NCBI RefSeq assembly: GCF_013170705.1
Contig: NZ_CP033334.1
Span: 5,557,501-5,621,500 of the forward strand
Length of the DNA stretch: 64,000 nucleotides
Source: Mesorhizobium loti
Lineage (GTDB): Bacteria; Pseudomonadota; Alphaproteobacteria; Rhizobiales; Rhizobiaceae
Reading direction: 5' to 3'
Shown: positions 50,439-60,509 of the stretch, piece by piece
Layout: every line of letters begins with the position of its first letter
Numbering within the stretch: the first letter of the stretch is position 1
Notes under the pieces: model-generated
Told to the model about the DNA's origin: nothing
Databases searched by the model: none
What the model saw: the letters and a program-made list of their open reading frames with translations, nothing else
Made by a program: the position numbers and the translations under genes

Positions 50439-51028
50439 AGCGTTCCAAACAGGATACGAAGGTCAAGCCAGAATGACGCCGCCCTGAGATAGGCGGCATC
50501 CGTTTCGGCCAAGAGGCGCGGGTTCGACATGTCGATGCCCCTGATCTGGGCCATGCCCGTTATGCCTGGAAGTGCTGTCAAAACCCCCAGCCGCCTGCGG
50601 TACTCGATCAATTCCGTCTGTGTCGGCAGGCAGGGACGCGGCCCGACCAGGCTCATCTCGCCTTTCAGGACATTCCAGAATTGCGGCAGTTCATCGAGCT
50701 TGAACTTCCGCAAGGTCCTTCCGACAGCAGTCACGGCATTCGCCGGCGCTTCATGCGAGGGCAAGGACGGCGTCCCCTGCACCATAGTCCTCAACTTGTG
50801 GCAGCGAAACAACGCGCCGTCACGACCGACCCGTGTCTGGGAAAAAATTGCTGGACCGGGTGACGATGCCCGCACGGCAAGCACGGCGAGCAATAGAACA
50901 GGAGATGTGGCCACCAGCAGCAGGGTCGCGCCGGCAAGATCGAAGATTTTCTTGGCTGCCTTCATGAATGGTCGATCGTGCTCCCTGCCAAAAGCCTCGC
51001 GGGACAACACCGCTGATGAAGCCGTCAT
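50417..51028 (-). CDS. initiating sugar-phosphate transferase, WreU/WbpL-functional type (small PHPT)
   Basis: A 203-residue bacterial sugar transferase (Pfam Bac_transf). One N-terminal helix (IFDLAGATLLLVATSPVLLLAVLAV) is followed by FSQTRVGRDGALFRCHKLRTM, RKFKLDELPQFWNVLKGEMSLVGPRPCLP and LPGITGMAQIRG, the complete catalytic core of monotopic phosphoglycosyl transferases with the Asp-Glu pair in KLDELP. It places the first sugar phosphate on undecaprenyl phosphate. In this setting the sugar is probably QuiNAc or its 4-keto form. It lacks the long N-terminal part of PssA/WbaP types, like WreU. Confidence 0.84.
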   Translation of the reverse strand: MTASSAVLSREAFGREHDRPFMKAAKKIFDLAGATLLLVATSPVLLLAVLAVRASSPGPAIFSQTRVGRDGALFRCHKLRTMVQGTPSLPSHEAPANAVTAVGRTLRKFKLDELPQFWNVLKGEMSLVGPRPCLPTQTELIEYRRRLGVLTALPGITGMAQIRGIDMSNPRLLAETDAAYLRAASFWLDLRILFGTLYRNGGD

Positions 51029-51192
51029 CCGGTCGACCTAGCACGTGGTCGCCTCTCGACCAAGCGCACCGCGCGGCCATTCAGGTTCAGGACATTTGGG
51101 GGTGCCGTTTGGTCCCGGCAAAAAGCTGATGGACATAGCTTTTGCGTTAGCGCCGACCAGATCTCAAGATTCAAGGATCGCCCGGCAACAGA

Positions 51193-53181
51193 TTAAGTCG
51201 CCTGCCCAGCCGTTTTCGGGATTGCCCGCTGGTCCGTGCTCCCCCGCGCCTTCTTGGCGCGGTCGAGACCCGCCAGCACGGCGAGCGAAGCGGCCTTGCC
51301 CTGGTTCTTCACCGATTGCTGAAGCGCGGCAAGTGCGACCTGGACGTCCGACCACTCCACAACGTCCGTGCTCAAGCCAAAAATCTTCGAAATGCCGAGT
51401 TCGACGAGTTCCTCGTCTTCACCATGCAGCGTTTCATGGAGCTTCTCGCCAGGCCTGATGCCGGTAAAGCGGATTGGGATGTCCGTGTACGGGCTCTTTC
51501 CCGACATGCGGATCATCGTTTCGGCCACTTCGAGGATCGGCACCGGCTTGCCCATGTCGAGCATGTAGACGGCATAATCTTCGCCGCTTGGCCGCGATGC
51601 GGCATCGGCCGCCGACATGATGACGAGATCGACGGCTTCGGCCACTGTCATGAAGTAGCGCGTCATACGCCGGTCGGTGATCGTGACGGGTCCGCCGGCC
51701 TCGATCTGCGACTGGAATATGGTCGCCACGGAACCGTTGCTGCCAAAGACGTTGCCGAAACGGACGGCGATGAACTTGGTGGCGGGGCGGCGCCCACCAG
51801 GATCGCTCGGGGGGGTCCCATGCAAGGCGCTGACGATCTGTTCGGCAGCCCGCTTCGTTATGCCAAGCACGGACGACGGATCCACGGCCTTGTCGCTCGA
51901 CACCAGGACAAACTGCGCCACTCCGCATCTGGCGGCAACCTCTGCGCAGACGAGTGTACCGAAAACATTGGTCTGGATGGCCGAGTCCCAATTCTCCTCG
52001 AGCAGCGGAACGTGCTTCAGCGCCGCCGCATGGAAGATGATATCCGGTTTGAATTCCGAGACGACGCGCGTTATCTGGCGCCGATCGGCGACATCGGCGA
52101 TGCGGACCTTGAGGCGGTCATGGTGCTGCTCGTCAATATATTGGCTCAACTGGAAGATGCCGAACTCGGAATTGTCGGCAACCAGGACCGCGTCGGCCCC
52201 AAGCTCCAGCGACCGTTTGACGAGGGTTCGACCGATGGAACCGGCACCACCCGTCACCAGAACACGCTTACCACCGACGAAGGCGCTGATGCGTTTGACA
52301 TCGGACGGCACCGTCGAGCGACGCAGGATCGTTTCCATCTCGACAGCGTCGAGAACGAGCTTTCCCTCCTGCCCCAGTTGCGAAAGCCCCGAGAACTGCA
52401 CGACCGCTATGTCGCCATGCCGGGCGACCCGAACGAGTTCGGAATACTCTTCGATCTCATGCTCGGCACCGCTGCCGAAAATAAGCAGGTCGAGACTTGC
52501 CGTCCCCTTTGCGTATTCCTCCAGCGCCTCGACCAAGCGGGGGCGAATGGCCACGACGGGCACGCCCTGGATACGAGTACCCTCGGGAGCCCCGTTTTCG
52601 ATCGCCAAGATTCCGACGATGGAATACTCCGCCGGCTGGGCTGTGCGGGTGAAACGGATGATTACGTCGGCCTCGCTCAACTTGCCGACGAACATCGCCC
52701 GCTTGATCGAGGTCTTGCCGGTGCCGCGGCTCAAGATGCGCCAACTCGCACCGTCGCGAAGGAACCGATAGAAAATCCGGGGCGCGGAGATGATGGTGAA
52801 AGAAACCAGGAAAAAGACAATAAACTGGCGCTCGTTAAGGCCCGCCACAGGCTGAAAGGAACGGACAACGAGCGAAACGCAATAAAGCGTGACAGTCAAA
52901 ATTGCGCAACTCTTCAAGATATTGAAGAAATCCGGCGTCGAGGCGAAACGCCACACGGTGTTGTAAAGGCCGCAATATCTAAACAGCAGGTGGCTGAGAA
53001 CAATGATGCTCGCCCAGCAAGCAAAACCCGCTGAGGAAAAGGCTTCGAACGACAGTCTCGATTGCGATAACGTCAGGCTGAGCGCCACCGCGATCAGGAC
53101 CATCACGATATCCAGAACCATGATGATAGCGCGACGCACCTTCGGTCGAAGTCCGGATACGGCTTCTATATGGGATGTCAT
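51193..53181 (-). CDS. membrane UDP-GlcNAc 4,6-dehydratase, WbpM/WreV/CapD type
   Basis: A 662-residue polysaccharide biosynthesis dehydratase. Residues 15-130 contain four transmembrane helices. An N-terminal CoA-binding-like Rossmann part follows, then the catalytic SDR domain with RVLVTGGAGSIGRTLVKRSLELGA (about 300-). The active-site stretch SSDKAVDPSSVLGITKRAAEQ has Lys443 but Leu439 where this family normally has Met (or Tyr in small forms). It makes the 4-keto-6-deoxy intermediate for QuiNAc or FucNAc. Length equals WbpM. Start at MTSHIEAVSG; an upstream extension is not family-like. Confidence 0.86.
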   Translation of the reverse strand: MTSHIEAVSGLRPKVRRAIIMVLDIVMVLIAVALSLTLSQSRLSFEAFSSAGFACWASIIVLSHLLFRYCGLYNTVWRFASTPDFFNILKSCAILTVTLYCVSLVVRSFQPVAGLNERQFIVFFLVSFTIISAPRIFYRFLRDGASWRILSRGTGKTSIKRAMFVGKLSEADVIIRFTRTAQPAEYSIVGILAIENGAPEGTRIQGVPVVAIRPRLVEALEEYAKGTASLDLLIFGSGAEHEIEEYSELVRVARHGDIAVVQFSGLSQLGQEGKLVLDAVEMETILRRSTVPSDVKRISAFVGGKRVLVTGGAGSIGRTLVKRSLELGADAVLVADNSEFGIFQLSQYIDEQHHDRLKVRIADVADRRQITRVVSEFKPDIIFHAAALKHVPLLEENWDSAIQTNVFGTLVCAEVAARCGVAQFVLVSSDKAVDPSSVLGITKRAAEQIVSALHGTPPSDPGGRRPATKFIAVRFGNVFGSNGSVATIFQSQIEAGGPVTITDRRMTRYFMTVAEAVDLVIMSAADAASRPSGEDYAVYMLDMGKPVPILEVAETMIRMSGKSPYTDIPIRFTGIRPGEKLHETLHGEDEELVELGISKIFGLSTDVVEWSDVQVALAALQQSVKNQGKAASLAVLAGLDRAKKARGSTDQRAIPKTAGQAT

Positions 53182-53588
53182 CAGGCAGTACTGAACTCCG
53201 GGCGTGAGAACTTCAACACTAGTACGGAGCCAGATCGAATACCATTCGTCACCGGCCACCTGTTATTAGCGCCAAATCCTCGGCCCCCGCCTTCTCTATC
53301 GCATAGCGTGGACTTGAGGCCATCGCCAGAGATTTTTTCACAGGCGGTTTGATTAGGACCGCGCATATCGATCAGGACCGCGTGCAACAGCAAGTGCAAA
53401 AGTAGCTCCCGCTTATACAAATCACGTGGCTCCCGGACCGATACGTACCAAGTGTCGTCTAAATCATTGCCAACGCACTATTTTGAAGATCACAAGGGAA
53501 ACGCTGGACTGCTGGCCAAGCGATTTTCGGTTGACAGAGGAGCCTACTGCAATATGACGGCCTTTCCTTCACCAGCCAAAGCGAAGTG
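53182..53588. other. divergent intergenic region before the D-rhamnose operon
   Basis: About 400 bases, richer in A and T than its surroundings, with no supported gene. It separates the minus-strand dehydratase gene from the plus-strand nucleotide-sugar operon and should hold both promoters. A 13-base tandem repeat is described separately. Confidence 0.5.
53351..53382. repeat. 13-base direct repeat with 19-base period
   Basis: GATTAGGACCGCG (53351-53363) and GATCAGGACCGCG (53370-53382) differ in one base and start 19 bases apart in the promoter region of the nucleotide-sugar operon. The spacing of about two helical turns would suit a regulator binding on one face of the DNA. No known site is recognised. 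Confidence 0.4.
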
Positions 53589-55019
53589 ATGAAATTTGGA
53601 TCGAGTGGCCTTCGAGGCCTGGCTTCGGAACTGGTCGGGAAGCCGAGTGGACTTTATACCGAGGCTTTCGCCTGGCGCCTGGCCGCCGGCGGGTGCCAGC
53701 CGAAAGCCAGGGTCCTGGTAGGCCGCGACCTACGCGACAGCAGTCCCACCATTGCCGCCAACTGCATGGCGGCACTGGCGGCAAGCGGACTTCAACCGAT
53801 CGATTGCGGCGCCATTCCGACACCGGCCTTGGCGCTCTATGGCCTGCAGCATGGCATGGCGGCGCTCATGGTGACGGGTTCGCATATTCCCGCCGACCGC
53901 AACGGCATCAAATTCTACAGCCCGCATGGCGAGATCAGCAAAGCCGATGAAGCCGCCATCGCACAGTATGCCGCTGAAAAGTCGGATTCCTATCGCTCGC
54001 CGCCGTCTGCAGAAACCGCACTTCCGACACACCATGATGAGGCGATGGCCGCCTATCGCGCACGCGCCGAGGATATATTGAAGCCCGGCTCCCTTTCGGG
54101 GTTGAGGATCGGCGTCTATCAGCACAGCTCGGTCGCGGCGGATCTCCTGGTCGAGATTCTCCGATCCTTCGGCGCCAGCGTGACGCCTGTCGGGAAATCC
54201 GATACTTTCGTGCCCGTTGACACAGAAGCTGTGAGCCCGACCACAATTGCAAAGTTCAGGGCTTGGACGCGAGAATTCAAACTCGATGCCATCGTGTCGA
54301 CGGATGCCGATGCCGATCGTCCACTCGTCACCGACGAGAACGGCGATCTGTTTCGCGGCGACCTGATAGGCCTCGCCGTAGCCTTGTATTTGCGGGCAGA
54401 TGTTGTCGTGACGCCGGTAACGTCCAATTCAGGCATTTCGAAAACCTTCGGTTTTGAGGTGCTGAGGACGAAGGTCGGGTCTCCGTTCGTCATCGAAGCC
54501 ATGGAAGCTTCATACCGCACCGGCGGCATCGTCCTTGGCTTTGAGGCCAATGGCGGCGTGCTCCTTGGGTCGGACTGCTCGCTGCACGGGAGAACATTGA
54601 CGGCACTGCCGACGCGAGATGCGATGCTCCCGATCCTTGCCGTCCTTGGCACGGTTGCGTCGACAGGAAAAAAGGTGTCGCATCTGCGCGAACTCTGGAA
54701 GCTCCCGGTGTGCGCGAGCGAGCGCCTTGAGAACTTCCCGGTGGAAAGTTCGAGCGGCCTGATGCTTCGGCTCGCCGACCGGGAACAATTGCAGCGATTT
54801 CTGGCCCCTTTCGGGACTGTCGCCGAAGTCGATGAGACCGATGGCCTCAGGACACGAATGGCGAATGGCGAGATCATCCATTTGCGGCCGTCCGGCAACG
54901 CGCCGGAACTGCGGTGCTATTCGGAGGCTGCAAACCAGGACAGAGCGGAAGCGATTGTGGCGCTTACGCTTGAAAGGGCGCGGGCAATCACATCCACAGA
55001 CGAAACAGAGGTCGTTTAA
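53589..55019 (+). CDS. manB: phosphomannomutase (ManB type)
   Basis: A 476-residue alpha-D-phosphohexomutase. The phosphoserine motif is VTGSHIPADRNGIKFY, the metal loop STDADADRPLV and the sugar loop FEANGGVLLGS (Glu-Ala-Asn-Gly), which favours mannose over glucose. It converts mannose-6-P to mannose-1-P for the next enzyme. The active-site reads SHIP rather than the more usual SHNP. The ATG at 53589 follows an in-frame GTG by one codon. Its TAA overlaps the manC ATG by one base, so supply of GDP-mannose is tightly coupled. Confidence 0.88.
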   Translation: MKFGSSGLRGLASELVGKPSGLYTEAFAWRLAAGGCQPKARVLVGRDLRDSSPTIAANCMAALAASGLQPIDCGAIPTPALALYGLQHGMAALMVTGSHIPADRNGIKFYSPHGEISKADEAAIAQYAAEKSDSYRSPPSAETALPTHHDEAMAAYRARAEDILKPGSLSGLRIGVYQHSSVAADLLVEILRSFGASVTPVGKSDTFVPVDTEAVSPTTIAKFRAWTREFKLDAIVSTDADADRPLVTDENGDLFRGDLIGLAVALYLRADVVVTPVTSNSGISKTFGFEVLRTKVGSPFVIEAMEASYRTGGIVLGFEANGGVLLGSDCSLHGRTLTALPTRDAMLPILAVLGTVASTGKKVSHLRELWKLPVCASERLENFPVESSSGLMLRLADREQLQRFLAPFGTVAEVDETDGLRTRMANGEIIHLRPSGNAPELRCYSEAANQDRAEAIVALTLERARAITSTDETEVV

Positions 55020-56434
55020 TGAAAGTGGTTCCCGTCATCATCAGCGGGGGAGCCGGATCGCGGCTATGGCCTGCCTCGAGGCAATCGCACCCCAAGCCTT
55101 TCCTCAAAGTGGCGGACGGACATTCTCTTATTCAGCACACCGTGTTGCGCGCGGCCTCGATCGAGGGCGTCGTGGAACTCGTTGCGGTGACATCAGGGGA
55201 CCACCTCTTCCTGACCAAGGACGACTTCGACGAACTGGACTCGGTCGTGCTGCCACGCACATTTCTGCTTGAGCCGGAAGGCCGGGATACGGCCGCTGCC
55301 GTTGCCGCCGCCACGGTCCACGCCAAGGCGACGCAGGGACCTGACGCAATCCTTTGCGTCTTTCCCGCGGATCACATGATTGGCAATCTGCCTGCGTTTC
55401 TGAATGTCATGGGCCGGGCCATCGACTACGCGAAGCTGGGCCGAATCGCGACCCTGGGCATAAACCCAACCAGGCCGGACACCGCATTCGGTTATATCGA
55501 GGCCGACGGCGAAAAAGTTGTCCGCTTCGTTGAAAAGCCAGACCTCGAGACCGCTCAAGCCTATCTCGCATCCAAGCGTTTCTTCTGGAACGCCGGCATC
55601 TTCTGCTTCAGCGCCCAAACCATGCTCAATGAAATGGCCTTGCATTGTCCCGCGGTCATCGAGGCGGTTTCCAGAAGCTATGAGAACGCCCGTTTCAGCG
55701 ACGGCGAAGGCTTTGCCAAAATCGAACTCGCGCCCGAGCATTTCGGCTCGGCTCCGCGGATCTCTCTCGACCACGCGGTCATGGAGAAGGCCGGCAATCT
55801 TGCCGTGATACCCTGCGACATGGATTGGAACGACATCGGATCCTGGAACGCGATGGCCGAATTGATCGCCCCCGACGAAAACGGAAACAGGATACGCGGC
55901 GATATTCACATGATCGGCACCGCAGGCAGCTATATCAGCTCCGACAGGCGGGTCATCGGCACCGTCGGCGTCAACGACCTGATAATCGTCGATTCCCCGG
56001 ATGCGTTGCTTGTCGCATCCCGCGACCGCGTTCAGGACGTCAAAAAGCTGTTCGAGGGTCTCAAGGCTTCCGGACATGGGGCGCATCTCCTTCACAGCAC
56101 GGTACACCGACCCTGGGGTACCTATACGGTTCTGGAGGAAGGCGAGCGATTCAAGATCAAACGCATCGAGGTGAAGCCTGGCAGGCGTTTGAGCCTGCAA
56201 ATGCATTACCATCGTTCGGAGCACTGGGTCGTGGTCAGCGGCTCCGCGAAAATCGTCAATGGCGACCAGGAATTGTTCCTGGCAACAAACGAATCAACCT
56301 ACATCCCCTGCGGCCATAAGCATCGGCTGGAAAACCCCGGCAGAATTGACCTGGTGATCATTGAAGTGCAAAGCGGCGATTATCTCGGCGAAGATGATAT
56401 CGTGCGCTTCGATGACGTATATGGTCGCGCCTGA
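55019..56434 (+). CDS. manC: mannose-1-phosphate guanylyltransferase / mannose-6-phosphate isomerase
   Basis: A 471-residue bifunctional type II PMI/GMP. Residues 1-340 are the guanylyltransferase with SGGAGSRLWPASRQSHPKPF and RFVEKPDLETAQAYL. Residues 355-470 form the cupin isomerase, with RPWGTYTVLEEGERFKIKRIEVKPGRRLSLQMHYHRSEHWVV and metal ligands in QMHYHRSEHW. It produces GDP-mannose. Same class as WbpW of the A-band locus. One base overlap with manB; 57 bases before gmd. Confidence 0.95.
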   Translation: MKVVPVIISGGAGSRLWPASRQSHPKPFLKVADGHSLIQHTVLRAASIEGVVELVAVTSGDHLFLTKDDFDELDSVVLPRTFLLEPEGRDTAAAVAAATVHAKATQGPDAILCVFPADHMIGNLPAFLNVMGRAIDYAKLGRIATLGINPTRPDTAFGYIEADGEKVVRFVEKPDLETAQAYLASKRFFWNAGIFCFSAQTMLNEMALHCPAVIEAVSRSYENARFSDGEGFAKIELAPEHFGSAPRISLDHAVMEKAGNLAVIPCDMDWNDIGSWNAMAELIAPDENGNRIRGDIHMIGTAGSYISSDRRVIGTVGVNDLIIVDSPDALLVASRDRVQDVKKLFEGLKASGHGAHLLHSTVHRPWGTYTVLEEGERFKIKRIEVKPGRRLSLQMHYHRSEHWVVVSGSAKIVNGDQELFLATNESTYIPCGHKHRLENPGRIDLVIIEVQSGDYLGEDDIVRFDDVYGRA

Positions 56435-57478
<1,044 letters not shown>

Positions 57479-57504
57479 GTTGAGCGGAGAACCCTTTTTG
57501 CGTT

Positions 57505-58461
57505 ATGGTCGATAGGTTGACGCATCGCATCCTGATAACCGGGGCAACAGGGTTTGTCGGCACGGCACTGTTGCGGCTGCTGGAGCGGGAACACGCTGAC
57601 TGCAAGGTGTTCCCGCTTGGCCATGGCGCGGGCCACCGAAACGCGATCGACCTGCAGGACCGAAAGGGGCTCGACGAGGCCATCCGCGAGGTGCAGCCCA
57701 CCGCGCTCATCCATCTGGCCGCGGTCGCCGCTCCTTCCGATGCACGCAACGCGCCACGGCATGCCTGGAACGTCAATTTCAACGGAACGATGAACCTCGC
57801 CCAATCCATGCTGCACCACGCGCCGGACGCCCGGTTCGTCTATGTGGGTAGTTCCGAAGCGTATGGCGCTTCCTTCCTGAGCGCGGCAGGTCCGGTGACG
57901 GAAGACGTGCCGCTTCGGCCGATGACGGTCTACGGCGCCACCAAGGCGGCCGCGGACCTGATGGTCGGGCAAATGGCATATGAAGGTCTGCGCGCCGTAC
58001 GCTTTCGTCCCTTCAACCACACCGGCCCCGGCCAGTCCGATGCCTATGTGGTTTCCGCCTTCGCACGCCAGGTCGCCGAGATCGTGTCCGGCAAGAGCGA
58101 GCCGGTCATTCACGTCGGGAATCTCGAGGCGGAGCGTGACTTCCTCGATGTTCGCGACGTGGTGCGCGCGTATGCCAGGTCCGCAGTGCTGAATCTGGAT
58201 GCCGCACCCGACCAAGTCTACAACATCGCATCGGGACAACCCCGGAAAATCCGTGATATCCTGGATACGCTTGTTGCGCAGTCGGGCATCGACATCGAAG
58301 TACGTGCCGACCCTGAAAAACTGCGCCCGAACGAGATTCCCACCGCATCAGGTGATGCTTCAAAGGCACGCGCCGAGTTGAATTGGCGGCCTTTGGTGCC
58401 ATTCGAGCAGACAATAGCCGACGTTTTCGGGTATTGGCACCGGCTATGCAACGCTCGATGA
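57505..58461 (+). CDS. rmd: GDP-6-deoxy-D-mannose reductase (GDP-D-rhamnose synthase)
   Basis: A 318-residue extended SDR with RILITGATGFVGTALLRLL, the active-site VYVGSSEAYG, and YGATKAAADLM. The stretch RPFNHTGPGQSDAYVVSAFARQVAEI is characteristic of Rmd rather than of GDP-fucose synthase, which lacks it and also epimerises. It reduces the Gmd product to GDP-D-rhamnose. Position directly after gmd and before wzm/wzt repeats the arrangement of the P. aeruginosa D-rhamnan genes. Confidence 0.88.
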   Translation: MVDRLTHRILITGATGFVGTALLRLLEREHADCKVFPLGHGAGHRNAIDLQDRKGLDEAIREVQPTALIHLAAVAAPSDARNAPRHAWNVNFNGTMNLAQSMLHHAPDARFVYVGSSEAYGASFLSAAGPVTEDVPLRPMTVYGATKAAADLMVGQMAYEGLRAVRFRPFNHTGPGQSDAYVVSAFARQVAEIVSGKSEPVIHVGNLEAERDFLDVRDVVRAYARSAVLNLDAAPDQVYNIASGQPRKIRDILDTLVAQSGIDIEVRADPEKLRPNEIPTASGDASKARAELNWRPLVPFEQTIADVFGYWHRLCNAR

Positions 58462-58494
58462 TGACATCACCGCAGCGCGCCAAAGGTTGAGCAC

Positions 58495-59280
58495 ATGTTT
58501 CGAAGCCTGTGGCAGTACCGCCATTTCATCATTTCCTCCATCAGGGGCGACCTGAAAGGGCGTTTCGTGCGGTCGCGTCTGGGCGGCCTGTGGTTCATCC
58601 TTCATCCGCTTGCGCAGGCGCTCATCTTCTCGATCGTCCTTTCGGAAGTTCTCAAGGCAAGGCTCCCGGACACGGACAGCCCCGCGGCCTATCCGATCTA
58701 TCTCCTGTCCGGCATGGCGGCCTGGACGCTGTTCAGCGAGATTCTGACACGCAGCATGACCGTCTTCATCGAGCAGGCACCCGTGATGAAGAAGATCGCC
58801 TTTCCGCGCTTGTGCCTGCCCGTCATCGTGGGGGGCACGGCGCTCATCAACCATCTGCTGCTGCTCATCGCCCTGTTTGTCATCTTCATCTTCCTCGGCC
58901 ATATTCCGGGCCGCGCCCTGGTCTTGCTGCCGATCGGGATCATCCTGATTGCAGCGATCGGCTTCGGCCTTGGCGTGATCCTCGGCGTGATGAACGTGTT
59001 CATTCGCGATGTGGCGCAAGTCATGATGATCGTGCTGCAGCTCTGGTACTGGCTGACGCCGATCGTCTATCCCGCCAATGTTCTGCCCGAAAAATATGCT
59101 TTTCTGATCGGCCTCAATCCGATCGCACCGCTGGTGGCGCTTTATCAGGACGCGTTGTTGTTCAACCGCTGGCCGAACCCTGAAAGCCTGATCGTGCCGG
59201 CGGCACTTGGAATTGTGAGCATGGCTTTCGCAATGATCTTCTTTCGGCGCGCAAGCCCCGAACTGGTCGACGTGTTGTAG
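58495..59280 (+). CDS. wzm: O-polysaccharide ABC exporter permease Wzm
   Basis: A 261-residue ABC-2 type permease with six hydrophobic segments. The N terminus RYRHFIISSIRGDLKGRFVRSRLGGLWFILHPLAQAL-like stretch (residues 6-45) is typical of Wzm/KpsM exporters: LKGRFVRSRLGGLWF is the family mark. It forms the channel that carries lipid-linked polysaccharide across the inner membrane. wzt follows after two bases. Its presence shows an ABC-transporter-dependent O-polysaccharide pathway. Confidence 0.92.
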   Translation: MFRSLWQYRHFIISSIRGDLKGRFVRSRLGGLWFILHPLAQALIFSIVLSEVLKARLPDTDSPAAYPIYLLSGMAAWTLFSEILTRSMTVFIEQAPVMKKIAFPRLCLPVIVGGTALINHLLLLIALFVIFIFLGHIPGRALVLLPIGIILIAAIGFGLGVILGVMNVFIRDVAQVMMIVLQLWYWLTPIVYPANVLPEKYAFLIGLNPIAPLVALYQDALLFNRWPNPESLIVPAALGIVSMAFAMIFFRRASPELVDVL

Positions 59281-59282
59281 CC

Positions 59283-60509
59283 ATGACCGTGCTTTCCGTC
59301 AGCCATCTGTCGAAACGCTATGCGAGCTACGCAAGCAATCTGGAAAGGTTTGCCGGCTGGTTCGGCGCGCCCGTCAAGCCCACGGAGGAATTCTGGCCGG
59401 TAAGGGACATCTCGTTCTCCCTGGCGGCCGGCGAGGCACTGGGCCTCATCGGCCAGAATGGTGCGGGCAAGAGCACGCTTCTGAAGCTGATCACCGGCAC
59501 CGTTCGGCCTACCGAGGGCACGGCAAGCGTTGGCGGCCGCATCAGCGCCATCCTCGAACTCGGGCTCGGCTTCAACCCCGAATTCACCGGACGCCAGAAC
59601 GCCTACCATGCCGGCGGACTGATGGGACTGTCGCAAACGCGGCTTGCCGAACTGATGCCGCATATCGAGGACTTTGCCGAGATCGGCGACTTCTTCGATC
59701 AGCCGCTGCGAACCTATTCGAGCGGCATGCAGGCGCGGCTGGCCTTCGCGCTCGCCACCGCCGAACGGCCCGAGGTGCTGATCGTCGACGAAGTGCTTTC
59801 GGTGGGCGACAGCTATTTCCAGCACAAGAGCTTCGACCGGATACGCAGCTTCAGGGCCGCCGGCACGTCGATCATTCTGGTCACTCACGGGATGGGCGAC
59901 GTCAGATCCTTGTGTGACCGGGTGATTCTGCTGGACAAGGGGCGCGTGCTGAAGGACGGGCCGCCCGACGAAGTGGTCGACTACTACAACGCCCTGATCG
60001 CGACCAAGGAGAACGCCAAGCTGACCATCGAGCAACGGCGCGAAAGGGACGATTGGCTTTACAGCAGGAGCGGAACCAAGGCGGCCGCGGTTGAATCCGT
60101 CGCGCTGATCGACGGCGAAAACGGGAAGCCGATCAAGACCGCCATCTCAGGACAGAGCGTGACAATTCGAGCCCGGATAGAGGCGAAGGAGGACATTCCG
60201 GAACTGGTCATCGGGTTCATGCTGAAAGACCGCGCCGGCCACACAGTTTGGGGAACCAACACCTGGCATACGGGCCAGGTGCTTTCAGGCATCAAGGCCG
60301 GAGACAAGGTGGAATGCAACCTGCGTCTTGCCTGCGCGCTTGGCCAGGGTTCATACGGACTTTCCATTTCGCTCCACACCGGAGACGTTCACATCGACAA
60401 CAATTTCGACTGGATCGAAAACGTCGAGGTTTTCGACGTCATCAATTCAGACCGCCCGTTTTTTGTCGGGACGAGCCGCCTTGAACACGTGTTCGAAATC
60501 GTCAGATGA
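59283..60509 (+). CDS. wzt: O-polysaccharide ABC exporter ATPase Wzt with C-terminal carbohydrate-binding extension
   Basis: A 408-residue protein. Residues 1-240 are the ABC ATPase: Walker A GQNGAGKST (57-65), signature YSSGMQARLAFALAT and Walker B VLIVDEVLSVGD. Residues 255-408 form a beta-rich extension that fits Wzt C-terminal domains. In E. coli O8/O9a that domain binds the modified non-reducing end of the glycan, so export needs a terminal cap. The gene overlaps the following methyltransferase by four bases, which fits cap recognition. Confidence 0.9.
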   Translation: MTVLSVSHLSKRYASYASNLERFAGWFGAPVKPTEEFWPVRDISFSLAAGEALGLIGQNGAGKSTLLKLITGTVRPTEGTASVGGRISAILELGLGFNPEFTGRQNAYHAGGLMGLSQTRLAELMPHIEDFAEIGDFFDQPLRTYSSGMQARLAFALATAERPEVLIVDEVLSVGDSYFQHKSFDRIRSFRAAGTSIILVTHGMGDVRSLCDRVILLDKGRVLKDGPPDEVVDYYNALIATKENAKLTIEQRRERDDWLYSRSGTKAAAVESVALIDGENGKPIKTAISGQSVTIRARIEAKEDIPELVIGFMLKDRAGHTVWGTNTWHTGQVLSGIKAGDKVECNLRLACALGQGSYGLSISLHTGDVHIDNNFDWIENVEVFDVINSDRPFFVGTSRLEHVFEIVR

